DNA of 64,000 nt from Thermoplasmata archaeon (lineage in GTDB: Archaea; Thermoplasmatota; Thermoplasmata; Halarchaeoplasmatales; Halarchaeoplasmataceae), in assembly GCA_003552585.1 (NCBI GenBank), contig PUNK01000014.1, positions 1 through 64,000 of the forward strand, read 5' to 3'. Shown piece after piece: positions 17,698 to 26,473 of this stretch. A program made the position numbers and the translations under genes. How positions within the stretch are numbered: the stretch's first letter is position 1; each line of letters starts with the position of its first letter. The notes beneath the pieces were generated by a model. The model did no database searches, was not told where the DNA came from, and was given only the letters and a program-made list of their open reading frames with translations.

Positions 17698-19161
17698 CTA
17701 AAACGACTGTAATATTACTTTACATGTAGATGGGTCGAATATAACGACCTTTCCAGGGTCAGGCTGTATATCTCTCATCTTCTGATAATCAGTTTGTTTT
17801 TGCCAGGTAGACGAATTTATCAAAAATGTACCGTGATATTTTTTTACGTCGGTCCTGTGGATGTGCCCTGTTACAAAGATGTCTGGGACTTCCTCAATCA
17901 CGAGCAGGTCCTCCTCTTCAGGTGAGATAGGTGTTTTTTTCCCGTAAACCGGGACAAGATGCCTTCTATCTAAGATCTCTTTCATAGCTGTGGATGGATT
18001 TTTTGTGTCTACCTGAGGTATAAGGTCTGAAAGATCGTTTATACTCACTCCGTGATACATCAATATGTTCAAACCCTTAATATTTATGAGAGAAGGATTA
18101 CCACAAAATTTTACGTTTTTAGGAAACAATCTCTGTACTTCTTCTGGTAGTGAAGGTTGGGGCTCCGGATTTCGTACTACGTCATGGTTACCCGGTATCG
18201 CGATGATATTTAGGTCTCTGGGAAGTTTTTTAATGTACTCAGCTAGAACCCGGTATTGTTCGTATACATCTTTTATGATCAAATCATCTTCCTGGTTTGG
18301 ATAGATACCGATACCATCTATTAGATCACCAGATATCAAGAGATATCGTATATCTTTCGCTGTGGGGTCATCGGAATTCATCCATTCGATAAAATCGTTC
18401 CAGCTTTCTTCGATGAACGTGCTGCTACCCATATGGATATCGCCTATGAAGGCTATCTTTCCATCTATCTTGGCAGGCTCTGAGGTGATCTTAGGTACAC
18501 CCGGTCTTACTATGTTCTCTATCGAAAGAGTGACTTCGTAACCGTTGCTACCGTCCCATACTTGGCCGATAGCAAGGATAACTTCGTCTTCTAGAAGGTT
18601 TTTACTAAAGGCCGGTGATGAGTCAGAGATAAAACCTCTCATCATCCCTGTATCATCTTCCAAGGTGATCATTTTGTTTCCGTTAGATGTGTTTGAGATA
18701 TCTGAAACCATGGCGATGACTTTAGCTTCACCCTTCCGTTTTTTTGCTCTTCTTATATCTATTATCCCTTTCGCTTCTCTACGTTTGTAGAGTATAGACC
18801 TTAGTTTATCGAATCTACTTTTAAAATATTTAGAAAAGTCATCCAAACATCCGGTGCAGGTTGAGTTACCTGTGATGTCATTAATGATATCGAAAGGTTC
18901 TTCAGGTGAACTTGGTTTTAGTGAGTCTGGTTTTTTTTTTGGAACAGGATGGTCATTTGTTCCCTCCTCAACGAAAGTTTGTAAGCAATCCCGTCCGATA
19001 GGAAAGGGGAGCCTTTTTGAGGAGTCCACCATCTTTTTCACGATATCTTCGGAGTTTTCCATACATTCTAGAGTATCCCATGCATCAGGTGAAAGAAAAG
19101 TGTTCTTTTTTTCCTTGAGCTCTTTTAACAAGTTTTCGCGCATCCCAATCAAGCCCCCCAT
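17698..19161 (-). CDS. polB: DNA polymerase D small subunit (DP1)
   Basis: The 487-residue small subunit of the replicative euryarchaeal PolD, carrying an Mre11-like 3'-5' proofreading nuclease. It has an OB-fold region (about 150-225; MVSDISNTSNGNKMITLEDD) and then a calcineurin-type phosphoesterase with metal motifs FIGDIHMGSS (about 231-240), SGDLIDG, IPGNHDVVRNPEPQP and FVTGHIHRTD. The start may be ATG 19161 or ATG 19143, which has GGGGGG ahead of it. The large subunit is not in the window. It is followed by the thioredoxin remnant. Confidence 0.95.
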   Translation of the reverse strand: MGGLIGMRENLLKELKEKKNTFLSPDAWDTLECMENSEDIVKKMVDSSKRLPFPIGRDCLQTFVEEGTNDHPVPKKKPDSLKPSSPEEPFDIINDITGNSTCTGCLDDFSKYFKSRFDKLRSILYKRREAKGIIDIRRAKKRKGEAKVIAMVSDISNTSNGNKMITLEDDTGMMRGFISDSSPAFSKNLLEDEVILAIGQVWDGSNGYEVTLSIENIVRPGVPKITSEPAKIDGKIAFIGDIHMGSSTFIEESWNDFIEWMNSDDPTAKDIRYLLISGDLIDGIGIYPNQEDDLIIKDVYEQYRVLAEYIKKLPRDLNIIAIPGNHDVVRNPEPQPSLPEEVQRLFPKNVKFCGNPSLINIKGLNILMYHGVSINDLSDLIPQVDTKNPSTAMKEILDRRHLVPVYGKKTPISPEEEDLLVIEEVPDIFVTGHIHRTDVKKYHGTFLINSSTWQKQTDYQKMRDIQPDPGKVVIFDPSTCKVILQSF

Positions 19162-19337
19162 CTTATCAATACATTTTAAAATTTTTTACATGAAAGCTTG
19201 TGAATTAATATCTTTAGGTTGAAAATACAGAATATTTTATATATCTTTAACGTATATTCACAAGAGAGGCAAAACGCTTTATATGTGTTAATAAGATGTA
19301 ACTTCGGAATGAAATAAAAACCCTCGGTGTATTATCT

Positions 19338-22300
19338 ATGAACCAGAGAAAGGCGTACCATTTAAAAATAATAGGGCTAGTTACCATACTAATACTTATT
19401 TTGGGAACCGTCTCACCAACCATTGGATCGTTCATCAATGAAGATTTCGAATCAGAGGATGAGAAAATATTCGATGGTATACATGAATTCGATGGAGAGG
19501 ACGAGGTATGGTATATAGAAGATGAGGTAGTGCTGGAGGGAGAGGAATTCCCTATAGATGCCAGCATCCAGATCAACGAAACTGGAAGTCTTACGCTGAT
19601 CGAATCGACTTTGACCATGCTCATCGACGGGTACAATGCATGGGATATAACCATCATTGATGGGGGAGAATTGACACTATTGAACAGTACGATCACGACC
19701 AAAGTCAGAGATGAGTATACTTTGAGGCCGTTTTTAAAAACCAACATCTCAGCTTATGGCGGGTCCACGATATCGTTGATGGACAACTCATCATTTATGT
19801 TCCCTGGATGGGTTTATCTTGAAGAGTCCGAGTTGATAATGAAGGAATCCAGATTCGAACCATTAGATGAGGTTCCAGAATTCGATTATACATGGCTTAA
19901 TCCAAGCAGTGTACCTGCTGTCGGAATGAGTGATAATGATAATTGCCCTAGGTTGATAGCTAATCAAGGATCTCACATTTTGATGGAGGACTCAGAGATA
20001 ATAGATAACTACCTGAACCAAGAACTGAATTCCATGGAATGGGATTATACAGAACTTATTGGTGATTATTCTGAGGATGATGACGATATAATCCTGGAAC
20101 CAGGTGATAACATACAGATAGACGTTTGGAATATGTTGAATCCTCAGTTCCCTACACCAGGTGGAGAGATGGAATATCCTTACTTGAATCCTTTTGACAG
20201 GATCAGCTCTTTATACATCGAATTGGAGTACAGGACGGAGGAGGAATATGAGGCAGAGGATCCTCTTGAATATGAATCACCTGAAGGATTAAAAGAGGCT
20301 TTCCGATTAAAGAACACCGAAGGGGCATTGGAGGTCGAGGCAACCAACATCTTTGAACTAGGTCTTGACGATATAGGATACGATGAAGACGACTTTATCA
20401 AAGAGCTTACTGTGATGCTTGAGAACGGTATGGAAATAGGGAGTGAGAATGCAACGGTGACCATAGAAAGTATTAATCTTTATTCCTCCTTCGATAACGA
20501 CATGCATCTTTGGGATTCCACTATGACAGTTATAAACAGTGTGATCGATGTTGATTTCAACCCCAGTGATATAGACCCGAGGCCCCACGGTGAGACGGTA
20601 CCTACCACTGATACCACATGGATGGCTAATGCAGATCAGAGACACAGGACCATCCGAGTACTGTACGGTTCAAATCTCAGAACTTATGGTATGGAGCCCA
20701 CGGATTTGGAACCTGAGCCAGACGGAGACCCGATAGTGGTTACAGATGAGGTATCTAGAGTCAATATCTATAGATGGATCGACTTGAGTGCTAGAGATAA
20801 GGTTGGAAATATACTAGAGGGGGCAGAGATAACTGTTGATAAATGGAGAGGAGGATACAATGATCCAGGTCACAATGAGGAAGCGCTAGATTACATGGAA
20901 AGGACTTATGGTACTATATTCGAAGACGGAACATACATAACAGATGATCATGGAAAAACAACGATGTTCTTGCTGAGCGACAATATAACCCATCCCGATA
21001 ACTGGCCCAACAGCAGGTTCCTTGGACATTATACTTTGGAAGGTGTCTTCGAAGATGAGGACAAAGATGTTGGAGAAAATGTAACTTCCAAGGATATCAC
21101 CCAGAAACCATTCCCAAACATGTATGACAATGTAAAAGAAGTAAATCTGACATTTGATATGGAGATCCCAAGCCCTGACCTTTATGTGGCCGATGATGAC
21201 CTGCTTACGCTGGTAAATGGAGATGTCACCAGTTATGTAACTATAGATATGAACGTAACCGTAGAACTAACCGTGTATAACCAAGGGACCTTCGAAGCAG
21301 AGGAAGTTCTTGTGGAATTTTATCTTGAGCCATGGGACGAAGAGCCCGCAACCAATAATGAACTCGATCAAGAAGAGGGATTGATAGGAGAAATCACAAT
21401 AGATCATATTGGAGCGAACGAGAATGAAACAGCATCGATAGAATGGGTGCCTGATGAAGTCGGTGATTTCTTGATAATAGCGGTCGTTGACCCGTACGAT
21501 GAGATCCAGGAATGGAATGAAACCAATCACATGGCGCAGAGAGAGATAAGCGTCGGCGAAAAAGCACAATTACGTGCACTCGATTTGATATTTGAACCGG
21601 CAAGTGTAGTGGAAGAAGGCACTGAAGTTAACATCTCCGCTGGTATCGACAACGTCGGTGGAATCGATGTTCAAGATGTGAACGTGTCGTTCTACTACGA
21701 TTCAATCGATGAAGATCACCGAATAGGCACACGATACATAGATGTGGCTGGTAATGGTACTGAATATGTGCTAACCGAACCACTAGATTGGGATTATCCT
21801 GATGTAGGTACGTATAATATCACAGTGGTCGTTGATCCGAATGAGGATATCGATGAACAGGATAGAGAGCAAAACGTACTCGAGGATCAATTATCAATAT
21901 TGACAGAGGCTGATCTACAGATAACCCATTTCGAGTTGGATCCAGAGGATGAGATTTACCAAGGTGATCCTTTAACGATTGATGTAACTATAGAGAATGA
22001 AGGCGAATGGGAGTCGGAAGAAACATTCATCACTTTTTATGTGGATGATGACGAGATCAAGCAGGTATATGTGCCTCCTTTAGATGGAGGAGAATCAAGA
22101 GACATATCAGAAGTTTGGATAGCTGAATTAGAAGATGAAGATGCTAGTGAAGAAACAAGAACGATCAGTGTAGACTTGGACGGCCTGGTAGAAAGTGAAG
22201 ATATAACCGTTATGAGACCTGCCCATCTTTCAGTGAGTCCCGACGATATTTCATTCTCTACGGATCTGTCAGAGGTTAACGAACCTCTAGTTATATCTGC

Positions 22301-25208
22301 TGTAGTTTACAATCATGGAGGAGAAACAGTTGAAGCAACTGTGCGCTTTTATGCAAACGATGATCAAATAGGTGAAGATGTCAGAGAGGTCGAAGGAGAA
22401 GGGGATTCTAAGGAAGCATCTATCGAATGGACCCCGGATAGAAGAGGAAATAAGGAGATTACAGTAGTAGTTTACTTGGATGATGACGTTCAAGACCAGG
22501 CAGGTGTGATTAAACCTATATTTAGTCAGGGTTACGAACACGACCTTATAGTAAATGACGACAATACGCCAGTCACTCGCAGGGGCTATGGTCCTAACGG
22601 ATTCGTGGTCGTAGAAGAAAGTGGAGAATTGACGATCGGTGGTCTAGAGGATAGGAGAAGCTTTGAGATGATTCATGGTGAGGACAACAGGTTCAGCGTG
22701 ATAGTCAGAGACGGTGGAAGACTAGTCCTTGATAATGTGATGGTCTATTCTGATTATGAATTCTCTATCTTGGTTGAAGATGAGGGCCATCTTGAGATCA
22801 TCAACGATTGTATCGTATACGAAGAGGTATCGATCTTTGCCTCCGATGATGCCATCGTTGAGATGCATGATAGCTCGGTGAGAGGTCCGATGGAGATAAT
22901 ATCTTATGAATTCGGAGCATATGAAAGTGAATTTTTGTCTACCAACATATTGGTAAACCCAAGTAATATGTATGGTGTGAACAGCACTTTCGAGGGTGCA
23001 TTGGATGACTTTTCACAAACAGATGCTGAGCTATTGGCAGTACACAGTCCATCAATAATTGCTCATGACGATGCTAGAATAGAAATATTAAGATGGGTAA
23101 AGGTTGAAACAGAGAGCCATGGCGGAATATTGCTCAGTGGTACGCATGTAAGCCTTACTAATGATGACACTGATTACGAGGTTGAAGGTACTACAAAAGA
23201 CGGAGTAGTTCATCTGCCAGCTCTAACCGATATCATAACTGCACAGGAAGAGGAGCACGTTGTAAATTATGAGATCTATGCAGAGTACAGGGAAGGGGAC
23301 AGAGTAGAGTCGTTCGATGACTCTCTACTACTACCTCGTTTCCCTTCCACAGAATATGTTGTGGAGATAACCATCACGTTCGAAGACCTATTGATACCTG
23401 ACTTAGCAGTATTCGATGAGGATGTAACAGTGGAACCTGAGGAAGTTGCTGTCGGAGAGGACGTGATCATATACGCTGACATATCTAACCTGGGGATGGC
23501 AGATGCTGAAGATGCTAATGTTGGATTCTATGTAGAAACAGGGCAGGATGAATATGTTCAGATAGGAACAGATGTCATAAGTGTGCCAAGCGGTGAGACT
23601 AGAACGGCTAACATAGTTTGGGAAGCCTCCATGACCGATGAGGATTTAAGAGAAGAGGTCAGAAGAATTCGTGTCTTCATAGATCCTGAGATGGAGCCAC
23701 TTTCAGATCCCAAACTAGAGAACAACGAAGCTTTCACAGAAGTAACCATCCATGCTCGCGGTGTTCCCGAATTTGTAGGGGACCTCATGATACATGTCGA
23801 CGGCAGTCCTATAGAAGATGAAACGGTGATAGAACGAGACGAGCTAACTTTAAGTGTGAATATAAGAAACACCGGTGGAAGTGTACTTGAAGACTGTAAT
23901 ATAACTATGTTCTATCCTGATGAAGAGATCGGTCAGAATGTTACTGATCTTGGGATAGATGAAACAATTAATATAACCAATACTTGGGAAGTAGATGTAA
24001 GGGGCGAATTGACGATAACCGTTTGGTTCAATACTACTGAAGGCGACTTGGAACTTTCACGGACGATAATGGTAGAGGAAATGGATATAATCTTCACCGA
24101 TATTATCGAACCCACTGGAACGATGGATCCTGGAGATTTTGTATCGATCGTAGGAGAAATAAGAAGAGGACACGACGATAAGCGGATCCAAGGTATGAGA
24201 GTACAAGCTTATCTTATAGATGAGGATGGAAACGAATACGCCGAAGGAAGTGATACTACCGATGCCCAGGGAGAATTCTTCATAGACTTGGTGACTCCTC
24301 AAAGAGAGGGTAATTATAGAATTAGATTGGTCGTTGATCATCCCTCTGAGGCAGAACATGAAACAGTAGAGACCTTCATGGTAGGTACCGTTACAGAAGG
24401 TATACCGCTCTGGATGATAGCTGTGATAATAATCATAGTGGTTGCTCTAAGTCTTGTGGTAATGATAGTTTACCTCAAGTATAAAGGTGAGGGCGAATGG
24501 GTTGAGTGTGGTGAATGTGGCTCTACCATACCTGCTGAATCCACCACATGTCCAAAATGTGGTACCGAATTTGAGATGGATACGGTGAAGTGCAGTGAAT
24601 GTGGTGAGTGGATCTCAGCAGATGAGAGGGATTGTCCACACTGTGGTGCGGAATTCATAACCACTGGCAAAGAGGTAGAGGATTACAGTGAGGCGATGAA
24701 GAAACAGTATGAAAGTTACGTCAATAGACACAAGAGATTAGCCAAAGAAGAACTTGGTGATGATTTCACTGAAGAAGAGTTCATGGTATGGTGGCAGGAT
24801 GAGCCTAGTTATCTTACCTTCGACGAATGGCTGGAACAGGAAGAGGATAGGAGAAAGAAAGGTGGAATAGAATGTCCACAATGCGGTGCACTTAACAGTA
24901 TCGATGATGCACTCTGTCAGAAGTGTGGTTCTACACTTGTTCAGATCCCCAAGACCGAGCCTTCTCCTGAAGAGGAGGAAGAAGATATTGATGAGATAGG
25001 AGATCTTGACGATGACATCGACCTTCTTGATCTAGATGAGATAGAGGAGATGGAAAGTGGACTTGATGAACCTCTAGATGATGAGATGGATACCGATACG
25101 ATTCCCGAAATGGAACCCTCCCAGAAGAGGGTCGTAAAGAAGGTAAAGAAAAGGCCCAAAAAGGTGAAAAAGAAAGTCGTCAAAAAGCCAAAAGACGAAG
25201 AGGAATAA
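19338..25208 (+). CDS. Giant CARDB-repeat envelope protein with cytoplasmic zinc ribbons and Lys-rich tail
   Basis: A 1956-residue acidic protein. Signal peptide at residues about 7-30 (IIGLVTILILILGTVSP). Beta-helix-like stretches occur at about 45-180 and 1085-1230. CARDB-like modules start near 610, 745, 860, 960, 1353 and 1478, and an Ig-like module near 1590. The membrane helix is at about 1690-1713 (IAVIIIIVVALSLVVMIVYL). On the cytoplasmic side are two zinc ribbons (four CxxC knuckles, about 1723-1772), a helical linker, a third zinc ribbon (CPQCG and CQKCG, about 1845-1865), an acidic Asp/Leu stretch, and a histone-H1-like tail KKVKKRPKKVKKKVVKKPK. Possibly links the S-layer to a cytoplasmic or DNA-bound partner; function unknown. 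Confidence 0.8.
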   Translation: MNQRKAYHLKIIGLVTILILILGTVSPTIGSFINEDFESEDEKIFDGIHEFDGEDEVWYIEDEVVLEGEEFPIDASIQINETGSLTLIESTLTMLIDGYNAWDITIIDGGELTLLNSTITTKVRDEYTLRPFLKTNISAYGGSTISLMDNSSFMFPGWVYLEESELIMKESRFEPLDEVPEFDYTWLNPSSVPAVGMSDNDNCPRLIANQGSHILMEDSEIIDNYLNQELNSMEWDYTELIGDYSEDDDDIILEPGDNIQIDVWNMLNPQFPTPGGEMEYPYLNPFDRISSLYIELEYRTEEEYEAEDPLEYESPEGLKEAFRLKNTEGALEVEATNIFELGLDDIGYDEDDFIKELTVMLENGMEIGSENATVTIESINLYSSFDNDMHLWDSTMTVINSVIDVDFNPSDIDPRPHGETVPTTDTTWMANADQRHRTIRVLYGSNLRTYGMEPTDLEPEPDGDPIVVTDEVSRVNIYRWIDLSARDKVGNILEGAEITVDKWRGGYNDPGHNEEALDYMERTYGTIFEDGTYITDDHGKTTMFLLSDNITHPDNWPNSRFLGHYTLEGVFEDEDKDVGENVTSKDITQKPFPNMYDNVKEVNLTFDMEIPSPDLYVADDDLLTLVNGDVTSYVTIDMNVTVELTVYNQGTFEAEEVLVEFYLEPWDEEPATNNELDQEEGLIGEITIDHIGANENETASIEWVPDEVGDFLIIAVVDPYDEIQEWNETNHMAQREISVGEKAQLRALDLIFEPASVVEEGTEVNISAGIDNVGGIDVQDVNVSFYYDSIDEDHRIGTRYIDVAGNGTEYVLTEPLDWDYPDVGTYNITVVVDPNEDIDEQDREQNVLEDQLSILTEADLQITHFELDPEDEIYQGDPLTIDVTIENEGEWESEETFITFYVDDDEIKQVYVPPLDGGESRDISEVWIAELEDEDASEETRTISVDLDGLVESEDITVMRPAHLSVSPDDISFSTDLSEVNEPLVISAVVYNHGGETVEATVRFYANDDQIGEDVREVEGEGDSKEASIEWTPDRRGNKEITVVVYLDDDVQDQAGVIKPIFSQGYEHDLIVNDDNTPVTRRGYGPNGFVVVEESGELTIGGLEDRRSFEMIHGEDNRFSVIVRDGGRLVLDNVMVYSDYEFSILVEDEGHLEIINDCIVYEEVSIFASDDAIVEMHDSSVRGPMEIISYEFGAYESEFLSTNILVNPSNMYGVNSTFEGALDDFSQTDAELLAVHSPSIIAHDDARIEILRWVKVETESHGGILLSGTHVSLTNDDTDYEVEGTTKDGVVHLPALTDIITAQEEEHVVNYEIYAEYREGDRVESFDDSLLLPRFPSTEYVVEITITFEDLLIPDLAVFDEDVTVEPEEVAVGEDVIIYADISNLGMADAEDANVGFYVETGQDEYVQIGTDVISVPSGETRTANIVWEASMTDEDLREEVRRIRVFIDPEMEPLSDPKLENNEAFTEVTIHARGVPEFVGDLMIHVDGSPIEDETVIERDELTLSVNIRNTGGSVLEDCNITMFYPDEEIGQNVTDLGIDETINITNTWEVDVRGELTITVWFNTTEGDLELSRTIMVEEMDIIFTDIIEPTGTMDPGDFVSIVGEIRRGHDDKRIQGMRVQAYLIDEDGNEYAEGSDTTDAQGEFFIDLVTPQREGNYRIRLVVDHPSEAEHETVETFMVGTVTEGIPLWMIAVIIIIVVALSLVVMIVYLKYKGEGEWVECGECGSTIPAESTTCPKCGTEFEMDTVKCSECGEWISADERDCPHCGAEFITTGKEVEDYSEAMKKQYESYVNRHKRLAKEELGDDFTEEEFMVWWQDEPSYLTFDEWLEQEEDRRKKGGIECPQCGALNSIDDALCQKCGSTLVQIPKTEPSPEEEEEDIDEIGDLDDDIDLLDLDEIEEMESGLDEPLDDEMDTDTIPEMEPSQKRVVKKVKKRPKKVKKKVVKKPKDEEE

Positions 25209-25247
25209 AACCCCCTTCCTTCATTTTCTTTTTTTATTATTTTTAAC
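25209..25247 (+). terminator. C-run plus T-rich terminator of the giant envelope gene
   Basis: Directly after the stop: AAAACCCCC, then a T-rich stretch ending TTTTTTTATTATTTTTA. Same layout as four other gene ends in this window. Confidence 0.6.
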
Positions 25248-25382
25248 TTTATCAAATTTATTAATGTAAGAGAGTTAGAATTGATGAGTATATCACTCAT
25301 ACTTTGTGATCCTAAATGCTCGATATTCAAGATTGTTTCGTGAGCCTTTGGTTCAACCCCTTAACAAAAGAGCAAACACATA

Positions 25383-25481
25383 TGTCGGGGGCGGGGTTTG
25401 AACCCGCGGCCTCTAGATGTCCCAGGAACGCTTCATATTTCCCTATGAGTCTAGCGCTCCACCAGGCTGAGCTACCCCGAC
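25383..25481 (-). tRNA. tRNA-Met (CAT anticodon), elongator type, with intron
   Basis: On the minus strand: acceptor GTCGGGG pairs with CCCCGAC, followed by discriminator A; no CCA is encoded. The D stem is GCTC/GAGC, the anticodon stem CTAGA/TCTAG, and the T arm GCGGG-TTCAAAC-CCCGC. The anticodon CAT is followed by A37 and a 25-nt intron (25443-25419), giving a 74-nt mature tRNA. It looks like an elongator Met rather than an initiator, but a tRNA-Ile2 (lysidine-like agmatidine CAT) cannot be fully excluded. It starts 13 nt after the eS1 stop codon on the same strand. Confidence 0.9.
25419..25443 (-). other. tRNA-Met intron at position 37/38
   Basis: A 25-nt insert between A37 and A38 of the anticodon loop, the canonical archaeal position. 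Removing it restores the 7-nt loop CTCATAA closed by the CTAGA/TCTAG stem. Excision would need the splicing endonuclease (not in this window); RtcB at 51835 can ligate the halves. Confidence 0.8.
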
Positions 25482-25494
25482 CGGCTGAAAATTT

Positions 25495-26391
25495 TTATTC
25501 TTCAGGGTGTAAAGCCTTGTATATCCGTTTAGAAAAAGCTTCTCCGACTCCTTCGACCTCTTTTAATTCCTGCACAGAAGCAGATGTTAGATCCTCAACG
25601 CTTCGGAACCCGCCGTCGTAGAGCCTCTCTGCCATGGTTGGTCCTACACCCTCGATATCTTGGAAGAGTTTGAGCACATCTGTTTTTGAAACCTTTTTAT
25701 CCACCGGCTCTTCCTCTTCTATCTCTTCTTCTCTCTCCTCTTTCTCTCTTTCGAGCTCTTCTTCACTGATAATCAGTTCGTCAACTTGTTCTTCTCTTGG
25801 TACTGATAGTACGGTTGATTTATTCACCTCTACTGTTTTGAGAGGATATATCGGCTTACATTCTTTTTTTATCTTTTTAGCGAGTCCGTCTGATATCATC
25901 TTTTGCACAAATTGTGATAGAGTAGATGATTTTGCCATCTCTTTAATGACTTCATATTGTTTCTCACGAAGAGAACGCTTTATAGATGAATTTATGCGTT
26001 TATTGGTGATCGACAATATTTTAACTCTGATCTTGTAACCTTCTTTAGTCCTCACATCGAAAACGGATTCGATCTTTGATCGTCTCCTTCTTGTTAACCT
26101 TCTTACATAGTCTGAGGTCATATCATGACCAACAAATCGAGTGAGACATTCGCCTCCTCGGACAGCATTGATCTTAAGCTTAACTTTTAAATGTACCTTA
26201 GAAAAATCTCCAGCTAATTCCTGCATACTCACTTCTGTTACCCTGCCCAGCAATATTTCTGGTTCTGTGGCGGGTGTCTCCCCTACCTTGGCACCATTGA
26301 ACATGTCGGGAGCTACTATAGTGTACCAACTCTTTGACTTCCATTTGTCCTTCATACGCCTTGATGCCCGTCTAGTTTTTCGTCTTGCCAT
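25495..26391 (-). CDS. rps3ae: Small-subunit ribosomal protein eS1 (S3Ae) with C-terminal HhH extension
   Basis: A 298-residue protein. Residues 1-200 are archaeal eS1 (ARRKTRRASRRMKDKWKSK, then WYTIVAPDMFNG and the GRVTEVSM segment), a 30S platform protein. A charged linker, all Glu/Lys (about 208-235), leads to a helix-hairpin-helix domain at about 240-298 (DIEGVGPTMAERLYDGGF and VEGVGEAFSKRIYKAL, two GxG hairpins). The extension is roughly 90 residues beyond the usual length and may bind RNA or DNA. tRNA-Met begins 13 nt after its stop, so both may be on one transcript. Confidence 0.92.
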   Translation of the reverse strand: MARRKTRRASRRMKDKWKSKSWYTIVAPDMFNGAKVGETPATEPEILLGRVTEVSMQELAGDFSKVHLKVKLKINAVRGGECLTRFVGHDMTSDYVRRLTRRRRSKIESVFDVRTKEGYKIRVKILSITNKRINSSIKRSLREKQYEVIKEMAKSSTLSQFVQKMISDGLAKKIKKECKPIYPLKTVEVNKSTVLSVPREEQVDELIISEEELEREKEEREEEIEEEEPVDKKVSKTDVLKLFQDIEGVGPTMAERLYDGGFRSVEDLTSASVQELKEVEGVGEAFSKRIYKALHPEE

Positions 26392-26473
26392 TGAGATTCC
26401 CCTGATAACTTGGGTTTTTGCCTATCATTATATGATATAACAACTTTTTGGTCTGTTTACATTAACTACTAAT

